From contig CAMQGK010000334.1 of NCBI GenBank assembly GCA_947000775.1, forward strand, positions 2,234,001 to 2,298,000: 64,000 bases of DNA, written 5' to 3'. The notes under the pieces are model-generated. The model was not told the origin of the DNA, did no database searches, and saw nothing but the letters and a program-made list of their open reading frames with translations. Positions 10,991 to 26,080 of this stretch are shown piece after piece; the stretch's first letter is position 1; every line of letters starts with the position of its first letter. A program made the position numbers and the translations under genes. The stretch is from Pterois miles (Eukaryota > Chordata > Actinopteri > Perciformes > Scorpaenidae).

Positions 10991-13337
10991 GAGGGAGAGA
11001 GACAGACAGGCGGGCTTAGAGACGCTGAGGGAAGGTGAGAACGAGGCAGCGAGAGAGAGGGAGGGAAAGAGGGCGACAGCAAAGAAGACAAAGACTGACG
11101 ATGAACTACTGACAGCAAAGAGGAGAGAAAGAGCTGATGACAGAGAGATGCTATACTTCAGTGAGAGTCTATGAAAGTGCTCCACTGTAAGCGTGGTTTT
11201 CTTTATATTTGATGGCAACGACAAGAAGATTTAATCTGAGGCTTTCCCTTCTTGCTCCTTCATTTGTTTCCTTCCTCTGTTTTCTCCTTCTATTCAGCCT
11301 CGTTAGAGCCTTTTTTCAAAAGACTGCCCTTCTCTCTCTCTCGTACACACAGTTAATAGACATAAAAGAAACGCAGCCCTGCGGTTCCAGAGCCCAGTAT
11401 TAATATTTCAGACCATCGGGGGAAATGATCAGCCATGCTGAATTAAACAAAAAGTCTAATCTATGTGAGAAGGTCCAGACACATCAGTGAATAAATGATG
11501 TCAGAAAACCAACTATGGAGTCGAATAAAACAGCATAAACAATGTCTGTGGCCGAAGTCACTTTCGTTATTTTTTGATGTAATATTAAATACTCTCCATT
11601 TACTCTGGAGCGCGCTATATTTACTGTCCGTCATGTTATGTGAAATCCAAGTGTCAAATCTATGCACTATACAAACACCTTCAAAAAAATCTCACTATAA
11701 AACAAAAGAAGTAGCCAGTAGTATCCTGCTAACAATCCCACAATGCACTGCAACACATTTATAGTCGTATAGTCAACACTTAAACTACACCATCAATGAC
11801 AAAGCAAAACTAGTGCCAGTGAATCTCTCAGTTTACACCAGCTATTGGTAACTCCATCACTAAGTTTGTAGATGCAGTAACTACCATCAGGACTGGATGG
11901 TTAAGGTTAGAAAAAACATCATGGTTTCTGTTAAATTAATAACGGAACAATTAACATAACAACATAACTAGTGTGAATAAACAACAACTGACCTTAGCAG
12001 ATTGTCTTATGCAGCATTACGCAACGCAAGTGTAAAATTAGCGGTGACTTTTGGTTTCACAAGGGACATGAACAGCTGTCTCCTGCATGGGTGAGTCCAT
12101 AAGTAAATGAAGTCCCATGTTCGTTTGACCCAGTCCACCATCCCTCCTGACAACCTTATCTCGCGTGCAAAAACTCTTACAAGACCCGTTGCCCAATGAA
12201 CTATCCTAACCTGTATCATTCAAGGCCAATGCCTAACCTCGACCATCTCGAGTTGAGAGTTTCGCAATCGAGGGTTACCATCTAGACTAGAGCAATTAAA
12301 CTCTGAACACTGATATGCTATATCACCTGCTCTGACTGACTGCAAAAACATCGACATTCAGTGTATCTGTGGTTTGCAGAAACGTATAGTGCCAACATTT
12401 TAATCCTGGCAACTGTGCTGTGAGAATATAGCATTATAATTCTGATTAAGGGTATCCAAAGTTGAAGAAAATGTGCGTGCTGTAGTATTAATAGTGTGTG
12501 TTATAGTGTATATAGTATATAGTGTGATTTATAGTCTTTTTTAATGCATTATGTATCATCATTCGTGTACCAGACTGCCCTGGTAATACTGTACTTCATA
12601 ATGGCCTGCCTCTGAAGCGCAAAGACAGAGACAGAAAATGCAAATAAGAGATAAACCAGCAGAAATAAAGACACGGCATTACAGGGAGAAACATGAGGGC
12701 CTGGTGATGAAGAGTACGAGCTGCAGATATGTTTCCCCAGACGTACAAGTGAACCTGATGGCTATCTATGTGACCGTGCACATTTTATTACTCCATTAAA
12801 TAACCCACTGACTAACAAAGAAACACGCCAAGTGTGGATACCAAGCCATTAATAACAGGCATAAACCTCAGAAAATGGATTGCACTATTTGTGTAGAGCA
12901 AAGGAGTGCAGATGGGTTGGTAGATTCATGTTGGGAGGAGAAGCAAGGGGAGAGGGGAGGAGGTGCAATATATGGAGTCAGTGTACAAGCTTAGGTTTAA
13001 TTCACTTTGAGCAGGTTCGATGCATATCTAAGCAGTTATCCCGGTAGATTAACCTGGTTTACAGTCATAGTCTGTCACTCTCAACTGAAATGAACTGTCA
13101 TGTTATGAAAAGTAAAAACTGCAAATGAATACAACAATTAAACAGGCTCCAAAGGCCCAGTTCAGATTAGAGCTTAATGAAATGACCAAATGTCTCTCAG
13201 AGAGCCTGTGAGTGTCTGTGTGGGATCAGCTGGTGATTTATGTTTTCTGACAATCTCTGGAACTCACTCCCGTGTTTGAGGCTACAATTTAAGATCTAAT
13301 CAAATATATATTTTGCTTAATTAATTGAATTTCACCA

Positions 13338-14254
13338 GGGCTGCATGATTTTGGAAAACAATCTAATTGCAATTATTTTGTCTGATATTGCAATTGTGAT
13401 AGGATTTGCAATATTAGGGGGATAATTTTTTACATAATTGTTCTCGTATTCATTGAAAAACATATTAAAATGATTATGATGTGATTGTTTCAGGGATCTG
13501 TACCAAACAAAGATGGTTTCTTAAAGCTGCAGTGGGTAGAAATGGAGCAAATTTTAAGTTATTTTTATAAAATAGTCACTATATCCTGACAGCAGCGCAT
13601 GAGACAGATAATTTGAAAAAAAAAAAATCATATGCCTCTGTGTCCTCTGGTGGTCCTAATGGTATCTGCAAGATTTCACAGACCGGAGGAAAACAACCAG
13701 TCAGAGCTGATCTGGAGTTTACCAATCACTTGCAAAGTCCGATCAAACAGTCAAACTAAGCAGTGCTGATCAAATATTAACAATTCTGTTATTGTAATAT
13801 TTCTCGCTTGAAATGCATTCAGAAACATCTTGTAGTTACTGTAGTAGCTGTAAAATGAGAAAGTTTGTGACCTGGCAGCCATGTTGAGATCTGGTGAGGA
13901 AATGCCAAGCACCTCCTACCAGCTGGAGCACAGCCAATAGGAATTCTCTCTCTCTCTGAAATGATCAGTCATTGGTCAAAGTCTCCTGTCACAAGCTAGA
14001 TTCTACTTTTGTCTAAGAGCACTTGAATTACAATCTGCTGAAAGATTATTATGGATTTTTTTGCCCAATGATGCCAAAACAATTCAGCCTACTAAAGCTT
14101 TACGTCCAGGACAGGCCAGGACACCTCTGCAGCACCACAGTAATTAATTTAAAATGGTATTGTGACACATTTCACCTTTAACAAACACTGTGATCTCAAA
14201 ATTGCAGTAGGTCATGTTGCGATTTCCATAAAATTTTGATTAATTGCGCAGCCC
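13338..14254 (+). mobile_element. hAT-like repeat interrupted by a MITE
   Basis: The left end is cagggctgcatgattttgga and the right end is gattaattgcgcagccct. These inverted termini (CAGGGCTGC and GCAGCCCT) are typical of non-autonomous hAT elements. The flanks aatttcac and gatttcaa share six bases (atttca), suggesting a decayed 8-bp target duplication. The middle (13522-14102) is a different TIR element inserted later. No coding capacity. Confidence 0.65.
13522..14102 (+). mobile_element. TA-flanked MITE, longest copy (581 bp)
   Basis: The termini AAGCTGCAGTGGGTAGAA and (as reverse complement) AAGCTTTAGTAGGCTGAA form imperfect TIRs flanked by TA on both sides. The same family occurs at 28845-29074, 32665-32868, 56371-56825 and, inverted, 60723-61228. 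Internal landmarks are cacagaccggaggaaaacaa, gtttgtgacctggcagccat and attattatggattttttt. It has no ORF. The TA target duplication suggests a Tc1/mariner-type or similar mobiliser, but no transposase copy is present. Confidence 0.75.
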
Positions 14255-14924
14255 TAGATTTCAATCCCATTGGATACTAGCAGTGCACACACTCCATACT
14301 GCTATAGTTTATATGCTATGAGCTTTACAGTATAATGGATAACTGCTAACATTTTGATGACTCAATCAAAGCATATCTTAAGTTTGACAGTTAGCTTAAT
14401 CCAGCAACATTTATTTTTCGTTTTAGATCAGTTGGTTGATCCTCATATAATCAATTTTTCACATTTAACCTCTAATTGGCTAATTAATTAATGCATTCCA
14501 TGTGAGCTCAAAGGCGTATTAGTCTGAGGGAATATAAGCTTTCTCACCAGTAGACCCTTTAGTTAAATCAAATTACACAGTGATCAGGAGTGAGGTGTGC
14601 TACAGTCACGGAGATGATGCAATCCAGTGTGTGCCGTACGATCAAACCTCACTCACCGCCTCGTTCAAATGCCTCAGGCAGCACTTTTGAGTGAAATATT
14701 TGTAGCACTACTTTAAAATGTATTGAAATTTCTGAGAAATGTGAAGAGCTGCGTGACCATGCATTCGAAATGCACGTTGTCGCAGAACAGAATAGAAATG
14801 AACAGAAGAGAAGTGAATATAGAGTGTTTAAGCATATATAATATGACATTAAATCTTAATGCCTTCTTACGCTCACTGTAGAGAATACTGACTTTATACT
14901 CTCTCTCCTTCTGTGTGTTCATAG

Positions 14925-17686
<2,762 letters not shown>

Positions 17687-17872
17687 GTGATAGAGTGTAT
17701 AACCCAGGGCCGGGTGCTGCAGCGCCCCAGGACCTGTCCTAAAGAAGTCTATGATCTGATGCTGGGCTGCTGGCAGAGAGAGCCGCACATGAGACTCAAC
17801 ATTAAAGAGATCCATGGGCTGCTCCTCAATCTGGCTAAAGCCTCACCTGTATACCTGGATATACTGGGCTGA
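17687..17872 (+). CDS. ntrk2: ntrk2 (TrkB) last coding exon, C-lobe and PLC-gamma docking tail
   Basis: A 186-bp exon, entered in phase 0 and ending in TGA. It encodes VIECITQGRVLQRPRTCPKE, then VYDLMLGCWQREPHMRLNIK, and the end LAKASPVYLDILG. CWQREP carries the helix-H/I Arg typical of kinases. YLDILG is the conserved Trk C-terminus whose tyrosine (about Y816 in human TrkB) recruits PLC-gamma1 when phosphorylated. SPVYLDILG favours TrkB; TrkC ends TPIYLDILG. The acceptor is ctttctttctctgcag. A GT array starts 27 bases after the stop. The five exons here give about 253 codons, that is, the kinase domain minus its first part. Confidence 0.97.
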   Translation: MIECITQGRVLQRPRTCPKEVYDLMLGCWQREPHMRLNIKEIHGLLLNLAKASPVYLDILG

Positions 17873-17898
17873 ACGTAGGAGGACAGAGGATACGGTGT

Positions 17899-17953
<55 letters not shown>
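17899..17953. repeat. (GT)n microsatellite just after the ntrk2 stop codon
   Basis: About 55 bp of GT beginning 27 bases after the stop codon, so it is expected to lie in the 3' UTR of the mRNA. Confidence 0.95.
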
Positions 17954-17954
<1 letters not shown>

Positions 17955-19311
17955 TGATGTGCGTTTGGGTGGGGATGTATCTTAGTGTGCATTTGAGGTT
18001 GCATGCATGTGTGTATGTGTGTACGGGGGTGGACACCTGTGAATGAAATCAAAGTGTGCGATGCTCGTGCAAGTGCAGGTATCGCTGTACAGGACGTGAA
18101 GCTATTATCAAACTCTTAAAAACGGCAATCAAAAAAATTCCTCAACTCGTCTCCAATTGCGTCCCTCCTCCCTGCCAATATCCTCTCCTGTGTGCATCTC
18201 TGCTCCTTCCCTCCTTCCTTCTTTTCTTCCCGGAGAGACATTTACTTCAAGAGTAATTTAACTTTGGAGGGGATTTAAAAAAAAGCTTCTCTCTTCTTTT
18301 GAAATGCTTTAAACTGACTGGGGCTAAATTGATGAAAACCTGATTAACAGGACTTTAGATGTAATGACTCATCCCTCGCTGCCTGTCGGACAACAGGACT
18401 TTCACCGGAAATTCAAGGAGGCACAGCGTTTTGGGAGGATTTCCCGAAGCTTCAGTCCTTTTTGCGTGTAAATATGAGACTGTGTAAGACGTTTCAGAGG
18501 AGGTGGCTCTGTGCGATGTTGAGCCATGAAGACACTGTGTTTTCCCCTCTCACCCTGTCTGTTTGTCTGTGTCTGTCTGTCTGTTTGTCTGTATGTGAGT
18601 ATTAATGTCAGCATTCATCCAACATGGCCACAGGAAATGATGAATAACACACATAGATTGACTGGAACAGAAAAACGAGCAGGCAAAGTAAACACACTCT
18701 GGTTTTCTGCCTGTCAGATAAAATCAGGAGGTGAGATGACAAAAGATGATTTCTAGTTGGCCAATTTCACTGAAAAAAAAACAAAACAAAAAAAACATTA
18801 ACAATCCAGTGCCTACTGAAGCTGAACTGCTTTGGTGAAAAAGGCTCTACTATACTACTAGAAATGAGGCCCCGATCTATAATATCTCCTCATGCAACAG
18901 GCTGATAAACACGATTATACGGATATATGCACTCATATTTTCTGTTGCATATTTGCTTTGCTCAGGCCTGGACTGCACTGTCATACAGCACGGGGTAACA
19001 TGATGACTACTTCTTTTCTTCTTCTTCTCCCCTGAAGTGACAGATGCTTCACATGTGATGTCAAACGCTGGTGTCAGAGGTCAATTGATTCATTTGTCTG
19101 CAGCTGTCCCACAATCGTGAGGTCTTGGTGTTGGGGGGGTGGGGGCTAGGTTTTGAGTGGTCAGATCACAGTCAGATGCGTGGGCGGCGGCGCTGTAAGA
19201 AGGTGTGGTTCATTTGGTCAACCCATATTAAATCATCAAGGCTCTCAGCACTCAGACATCCTTGAAAACCACATCTGTGCTAGAGGGGATGCACACGACA
19301 ACACACTCACA

Positions 19312-19313
<2 letters not shown>

Positions 19314-19359
<46 letters not shown>

Positions 19360-19387
19360 TATACCTTATCCTGTTGTCCCTCCATCT

Positions 19388-19431
<44 letters not shown>
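19314..19431. repeat. Paired (CA)n microsatellites
   Basis: Two CA arrays (about 19314-19357 and 19389-19431) are separated by about 32 bp of unique sequence. They produce spurious Thr-His and Cys-Val frames. Confidence 0.95.
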
Positions 19432-19434
<3 letters not shown>

Positions 19435-19984
19435 TGAAAGACACTCAAAACGGGACGAGAAGGAAATTGAATTGTGCATGTTTTATTATTTGAGCGGTGC
19501 AGTGCTTTAGCCAGGCCCCCGTCCACTGTAATGGTGTAATGTATATTTCATTACAGCCTAATGGGCTCCATTAGCACAGTCTCCTCACAGACATTCAAGA
19601 CTTATTGTTTTATGGCTGAGAAAGAAGGATGGAGGGATGGAGAGGAGAGTAGAGGTGAAGGAGAAGAAAACAGAGAGAGGATCCTGGAGTGGGGAGAAAT
19701 AAGAGGAGAGGTAATAACGCATATTGAGAAAAGAAATGGAGAGGAAGGGAAGCAATGGGCTAGAAAGGAGGAGATGATGGGAGCGAAAAAAAAGGTACGA
19801 ATGGGTCGTGTAGAGAAAGATGAAGGAGAAAGACAAGACAGTGGGGTGAAAAAGGGAAGAGATAGAGGAGGTGTGAATGTCCTCGGGGAGAGGAGTGAAA
19901 GTGAACATCCATCATTATTGCGGCCTGCAGATGTTCTGTAAAGCCACGACTTCAACTTCCCGTCACATTCCTACAGCCGGCCTC

Positions 19985-20036
<52 letters not shown>
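19985..20036. repeat. (CA)n microsatellite
   Basis: About 50 bp of pure CA repeat. Confidence 0.95.
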
Positions 20037-20037
<1 letters not shown>

Positions 20038-21399
20038 AAAATGAACTCAATAATGCACCACACATCCCCCATTATTGAGAACCACTTCACTCACAGTACA
20101 GCTCACACATCTGGTCAAAACACTGTATATACATCACATGCATGCAAGGAAACGCATTTGTTTTTGCATTTTTACTGGGGAATATTTTACTCTTTACAGA
20201 CATGATCACTGCAGTTTCACTAGAACAGCCATTTGAATTAGCTGTAGAACACCAATCTGGAATTATAAGTCTTATTTGTTTATTAACAGCAGCACTTGAT
20301 GGTATTGATGTTTGTGAACTTGGATTGATTTCTAGTATTATTTATAAATTAAGAAGCATTTTGTACATTTCTTTCTATATCTAATGTTGCCTTTTGCAAC
20401 AGAAACTGATCACTGGTTTAATTATGTTTTAGTTACTCTGTAAGATAATATTGAGTGTACATGTATTTTTATGTCAGCTACCTAGCCTGTCCTCATGTAC
20501 AGTGCGCTCTACAACAGGGATGGGTGTTTCACCAGTCTGCCACATTATTGCCACCCCTCAGACACACGAGTGCGAGGGGTTAATGCCTGCAGCATTGACA
20601 AGGTGGGCTAACAAAGGTCCTCAACGTCCATCCCTGCTGTATAGTCAAGTAGAGTTTGCACTGAGTGAGCACACTCAAACGCGATTAGAAAAAAAAAAAC
20701 TTGCAACACAATAACTCTGCGCAATAACTGAGGGCAGGGTGTGTGAGACGCAAACAGTGCATACCGATGTCAAAAGAGTGGAGCTGCACTGTGTGTATGT
20801 ACCTGCTGTGTTTCCTTTTCTTTTTTTAAATGACGAACTGTGTCAAGTTGGACAGCGGTGATGTTTTTGACAGAGGCTGTGAGATGAAGACTTGTCAGCA
20901 CAAACTTTAACCCCCGGCTGAGGATGGGCTGTCTTTGCATCGATGCCTCAGATCAAACATATTGCTCAAACCAAGAAAAAAAAGAAAAACAATTGTTGTA
21001 TGAATGGAAAAGGAGGGACTGACAATCACAGACTTCTCTCTTTCTCACTCTTCTTCAAGTGACCTACTGTAAAATTGACAACCAACTTTCCTCTTCTATG
21101 CTGCCTATACTGTACGTGATAGTCTTAAAACTTTGGTCTCTAGAAGTGCTACTCTTCCTTTTTTTGTTTTTGTAAAATAACGGCGAGAGGAATGAACAGA
21201 AATATGTGTACAAATGTGAATAAGCTGCTGAAAGAAACAAGTGTCGCTAACTGCTGTGTCCGAGGCTGTGTCAGTATCTAGATTGTACTGTTTTCTTCTT
21301 TTGTCTTAGAAGTGGAGGGCGGAGAAATGACTCACAAATACAACAAAATGGCACGCAGCAGCCCCCGGGATGCAGAGTGTTTGCTCATTCTCCTGGTGG

Positions 21400-21402
<3 letters not shown>

Positions 21403-21450
<48 letters not shown>
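21403..21450. repeat. (GT)n microsatellite
   Basis: About 48 bp of GT repeat with one C near the end. Confidence 0.95.
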
Positions 21451-21454
<4 letters not shown>

Positions 21455-21540
21455 GTGGAGGAGGCTGATTGACGCTGGAGTGAGTCAGGAGGGATCCGTA
21501 GGCCGGGTTCAGACTCCAGCCAAATCCTAGTTCAAATCAC

Positions 21541-22590
21541 GCTGTACATAAAGATGGACAACGTGACAGCTCCCCAAAAGTGAAGCCAAAACATCTCTCT
21601 CGCCTCCTGGTGGCTGGCTGCACTCTAGGTCATAAAGCCCGCCCACTCCATGTTAGTGAATGGGACATGGGCCAAAATAAAAAGTCAAAGTTCATGTTCA
21701 ATACATTTTTCATGAAGGTGGTTTCTGTCATTTTAGGTAGCTCTTATCACGCTGATGTATGTTTAAGTGTTCACTTTTTCTGATAAGTTTGGTTTTAATT
21801 AGTTATTCAGTGCTATAAAAAGAGGGGCAATGATAAGTAGCTGTGAGTGTCTCTTGGTGACAGGCTGCGGCCGATGCTCAGCAACGTAATTGGCGGGTAA
21901 CCTTGATACTGCGGTTCCACTGCGATGAAATTTTGAAAATGGCAGCTCCTGTATCCATGATATTTTGGCTTCACTTCTGTACAGAGGGAGGAAGTGGAGA
22001 AGCGTCGTCTATCTTTATATATTACAGAGAGGTGAAGTCCCTTCCCTTCCAGTGGACCATATGGGCTTTTATTTTGAAAAAAAATATGTATAGTAGTCAG
22101 AGAGAGAGAGAGGCATAATTTATGATCTTGTTTGAAGTCCGCCATGAATCACATACATGATGTTTGTCAATTTAAAACCTAATTTTGCAAGTCAAGAAAG
22201 TCAGTCTGTTGTAGTTTTGTTGTAGAATCATTTCGGTGAACTTCATCTCTCGTCTCCCATAGTGTATGACACTGTGTTAGTTAGTTAACTAACTTATCGA
22301 TGACCATGCACAAATGCAACATTATCTTACAGTTTGACTCGCAAAATTATGTTTGAAGTTGACAAACGTGTGTGATTCATGGCGCACTTCCAACTGGATC
22401 AAAACTGTCAAAATGTTGAAAATGCCGTTGACTACTGTTCATATTTTTTCCAAAATAAAGTCCCATGGTTGTCCACCAGAAAGGGGAGGGGCTTCCTCTC
22501 TCTATACAGTCTATGGTTCAAATGCAATGAAATTCAACTGGAGGAATATGAATTGATTTGTTGTCGCTGTTCACCAATTAATGATACATG
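21541..22590 (+). repeat. Dispersed repeat with inverted arms
   Basis: The left part has aaaagtgaagccaaaacatc with ctcctggtggctggctgcac after it. About 390 bp on, the right part has the inverse, atattttggcttcacttctg. Further copies of the same style follow to about 22570 (tcccatggttgtccaccaga, ctctatacagtctatggttc). The phrases tggcttcactt and ccccctgctggctgttagaa also recur near 44930-45000. It is non-coding, and boundaries are approximate. Confidence 0.45.
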
Positions 22591-22877
22591 ACTTTCCCCC
22601 AGTCCTGTATGACTGAGGTTGGTATTATGGCAGCTAAGATTTATGGAACCACCCTTTATTTATAAGTTAAAAAAAAACACCTTCTTCTCCACACAGCTTA
22701 CTAAAGCCTGCATTTCACAGAAGTATATCAGCAATATTAAAGGATATTTTCTTTTTGCCTCACTAGAACATAAATATCAAGCTGAGTTTGGGCTAAACCA
22801 TGTGACGCAGCGAGCATTTTCCTCATAGAGATACACATCACAACTTTCAGTGTGTTATGATCCATATCACAGTTAAT

Positions 22878-22880
<3 letters not shown>

Positions 22881-22909
<29 letters not shown>
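22881..22909. repeat. (CT)n microsatellite
   Basis: About 29 bp of CT. Confidence 0.9.
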
Positions 22910-22915
<6 letters not shown>

Positions 22916-23579
22916 CACATCACAGTCTGAGCTAATAGAGCCGAAATATCGTAAAGGTCATCTTTAAGATTACCTTTGTGCTCGGATGCTTGTGGAGCCC
23001 CTACACCCTGAAGAATGTAATACCACGAAAACTGCTTACCTGCTGCAAAAAAACAAAACAAAAAAAAAAAAAAACAAGAAAAGAAAAACGAAACTGTGAT
23101 TTGCTATATGCAGTATCTCTGTGTTTCAGTATTTTTGGTTCTGTGCTATTTCTCTCTGTGTAGAAGGTTTGCCACCGTGGTAGAAAAAAAAGGAGGATTC
23201 TGGATGTTTTGTAGATGTTTGGATTGTAAGAGGCTTAAAGTAGGACAGAGGATAAAACACTGTAATGTTTGTCTAAAAAAAAATGTTAAAATGTGATTTC
23301 TACTCCCTGAAATGCTCCTCAAAACATCTGTATTGCAAAGCACACAAGGTAATTAAACGCTGATTGACCCAGCTTATGTCTGTCTTTGCAGGCAGGTTGT
23401 GGCTGGGTAAAGCAAAATGTAATGATGCTCTGCTGGTGAACACACACACACAGAGAAACACACACCAGAGGGAACGTGTACAGTCATACGGTTGCTTGGT
23501 GGAAATGATCACAGTGAATAATGATGGTAATGATGATGATTTCTCTCTGAACGTGGACCAGTCCGTCGTGATACAATGT

Positions 23580-23589
23580 AATAAATAAA
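23580..23589 (+). terminator. ntrk2: Candidate polyadenylation signal for ntrk2
   Basis: Two overlapping AATAAA hexamers (23580-23585 and 23584-23589) are followed within 5-20 bases by agtgttctgt and 50 bases later by a GT array, giving GU-rich downstream sequence. It is on the same strand as ntrk2. Closer sites cannot be excluded. Confidence 0.4.
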
Positions 23590-23638
23590 AAGTGTTCTGT
23601 CACATCAAAGCTCCCGTATGTGAATGTACTGAAAAGTT

Positions 23639-23640
<2 letters not shown>

Positions 23641-23694
<54 letters not shown>
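23641..23694. repeat. (GT)n microsatellite
   Basis: About 54 bp of pure GT, lying 52 bp downstream of the tandem AATAAA. Confidence 0.95.
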
Positions 23695-23696
<2 letters not shown>

Positions 23697-25072
23697 GAGT
23701 GGGAGGGACACACCCAGCAAATAATAATGGAGTGAGGGGCTTTGTAAGGAACACAGGAAGCACTCAGGCATGCTCAAGGCGCCGTGAGAGAAACAAGAAA
23801 AATACGCTAAATTGAATTCAGTGATAGAGCTGTTTGAGTGTTTGAGTGATGCCAAATCTCTCCCATTCTATTAATCCCATATTAATCCCGGTATAAATCC
23901 AGTGTCTTTTAAGAAAAAACATATTTGCTTGGTCTGCAGATTATAGGAGCAGGCCGAGGGCTTTTGCAGGGACTTGTACGAGCAAATTGGACGGGAGAGT
24001 ACGTCTAAATCCCTGATGCAATTAAGCAACAGCTGAATTAATATGTTCCTTTTACACAGAGCTGTGTCTACAATTTATCTTTTAATAAAAACGTCATCGG
24101 AAAGGAAAGGAGAAATGTGCAAGACGGCACAAAATTCACCTTGGTGTTAGTGCGTGTGTGTTGTTTCAGTGGGTGGATGAGGAGGAAGGGAAAGTACCTA
24201 GACTCAGCATACTGGATGTGTGTGCGTTTGTATGAGTGGTAACAAAGCAAGTGGTAGTAGTGATCTCCTTGGTGTACAGTGGAAAATCCCTGCACTCAGC
24301 ACTTCAACCTCATAAATAACACTTTTAATCAACGGACACACACACACACACACACACCATGTAGTAAGGATGAGAGAGGCTGTAAAAGCTGATCTACTGT
24401 ATGTCGTGGTAAGACAAACCCAGAAGAAGACTGATCTCGGTGGTTCAGCTGCAGAAATGAAAAACATGTAACCAAAATGTCCTGAGTTTTAAATCCAGCT
24501 AAACATCTTTGTCACAACACCTCCCCTGCTTTCTGCCTGAAGACAGTATTACTGCACCGTTGATCTCAATTAATACCTGATTAACCTCAATAAGTGTGGT
24601 CTAAAATGGTTCTTCTTGAGGAAAAGGGTACTGTAGGAAGATCAGAGGACTTCACAAGAGTATATAGATATAATGTCCTCTAGCAATTAGCTACTGATTT
24701 GCTTTTAGTATTTAAAGAGATAGTCTGGGTGTTCTGGAGTGGGTATTTATCCATAGTAGTAGATGGTGCTTGGCAGTTCGGAGACACAGAGTAACGACAC
24801 AGGTACGCAGTAATGTACTGCTGTGGACGGGAGCAGCAGCAAAACGTATTTTAACTGCTATATGTATAATATTTTCACAGATTTGTTTAGCCATCAGACA
24901 GCCCTTTCTGATGGGGAGCTGAACTGAAATTCGGAAAATATTGTAAATATAGCCTTCACTTATACTGATAAAGTTTTTTTTTCCCCAGTGAGCCTTTCTT
25001 TTAGGTGTTTAAAATATTTTTCTTCCGTCCCCATCCACAGCACTGTATTGCTTTGCTCCGGTGCTGGTAACT

Positions 25073-26005
25073 GAGGCCTGTACTGTGAAGCAGGATTTCG
25101 AGCTAGCGTGGTAACTTCAGGGTTAACCCTTCAGGGTTTTCTGTCCTACAGTGGTGGCTCACTTCTTACTGGGATAGATCGCCATGGTAACTTATGCTGA
25201 ACAGCTAACCTGCTCTGGAGCAGGTTATGTTCCTGATGAGAGATTAACTCATACAGTATAAAAGCACCATCTACCGACTCATCAGAGCTTGGTGCACAGT
25301 TTATATGATAATATTACACAAATATGAAGATGTTTAAGTCATAATCAAGGCTAAAAGTAACACAGTTTAAACTGAAAAGGACAGCTGGCTGTATGCTGAG
25401 GGTGCTTACTGCTTTGAATTATGTGTTTATACTATATTTTCTTTTCTTGTTCTCAAGTCTGTTTCACACCACTGGAGACGGGGATGTAGCTGAATGAAGG
25501 CTGAAATAGTCGTACACGCCACGTTACTGCTAAAGGGCATAGTGCAATATTATTTATTCTTCCAGTTTCCTTTGAAAACTATTCAAACATTACTGTTTGA
25601 GTATTATGTTAAATAAATAAATCTGTTAATTTACTCATTAACACATTGGTTATTTTTTCTTTTGCCAGCGGTCCTTCCTGCATTAAGCAGCTTCAACTGT
25701 TACTTTTAGTGTGGATTACGTGTTTAACATCTTCATATCTGTCAAATAATATGCTATCGTTCGCTCTTACTGAACAGTAAATTGCACCTCTCTGCTAACA
25801 GTACACTTGTCCACGGTTGCGAGCACTGCCCCTTTATGTTTAAAAAGGGGCAGTGCTCATAGCCAGCTTGAGAAACCCTGGGTCGATTTACCAGGTTGAT
25901 AAGCAGCATTGTGGGACTGCTTGACGTGATTGTGATTGTTGGGGTTAGTCAAACCAACAAGAAGACACCCTGGGTATGTTGAACTTGCTTCGTAGCACAG
26001 GCCTC
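25073..26005 (+). mobile_element. Harbinger-like non-autonomous transposon nested in another repeat
   Basis: The left terminus GAGGCCTGTACTGTGAAGCA and the reverse complement of the right terminus, GAGGCCTGTGCTACGAAGCA, form TIRs of about 20 bp with two mismatches. The inside (gcctgtac..., gggttaaccct, gatagatcgccatggtaact, aacctgctctggagcaggtt, cagtataaaagcaccatcta) matches a common teleost repeat that I associate with PIF/Harbinger elements. CTGA is found at both flanks, offset by one T on the right. A strong hairpin lies at 25821-25858. Confidence 0.6.
25821..25858. repeat. Perfect 15-bp inverted repeat (hairpin)
   Basis: GAGCACTGCCCCTTT at 25821-25835 is followed, after 8 bases, by its exact reverse complement at 25844-25858. 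It lies within the Harbinger-like element and is probably part of its structure. Confidence 0.8.
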
Positions 26006-26080
26006 TGACGATCATCACCTACAGCAGATAATAAGATAACTACCTCATACAACCTCAAAACGTCCAAAATACCCCTTTAA

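Larger units (their letters stand above)
3832..14924 (+). other. ntrk2: 11.1-kb ntrk2 intron, rich in repeats
   Basis: The intron lies between the DFG/activation-loop exon and the APE-motif exon. It runs gtaggtgta to ttcatag. Its identifiable contents are listed separately: GT arrays, a purine-rich block at about 6829-7240, two tRNA-derived SINEs, a dead hAT transposase fragment, a nested hAT/MITE pair and a promoter-like cluster near 10.7-11.0 kb. I see no coding exon in it. The stretches 3840-4930, 8310-8650, 9450-10730 and 11180-13330 show no other recognisable feature apart from small low-complexity runs and the weak repeat copy at about 11885. Confidence 0.85.
17873..23589 (+). other. 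ntrk2: Probable ntrk2 3' UTR and flanking sequence
   Basis: No coding exon follows the stop codon. The stretch contains GT/CA arrays, a purine-rich tract (about 19615-19900), an AT-rich segment around 20130-20440, a dispersed repeat around 21541-22590 and a CT array. The first plausible strong polyadenylation signal followed by GU-rich sequence is at 23580. A UTR of this length (about 5.7 kb) is in line with the long 3' UTR of mammalian NTRK2. The extent is inference; transcripts would be needed to set it. Confidence 0.45.
24712..26080 (+). mobile_element. TIR element (outer) interrupted by a second element
   Basis: The left end TTAAAGAGATAGTCTGGGTG (then ttctggagtgggtattt) mirrors the right end, whose reverse complement reads TTAAAGGGGTATTTTGGACG (then ttttgaggttgt). 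The flanks are agtat on the left and gtatc on the right, which may be a short target duplication (gtat). The central part, 25073-26005, is a second TIR element. Neither carries a recognisable transposase. Confidence 0.6.
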
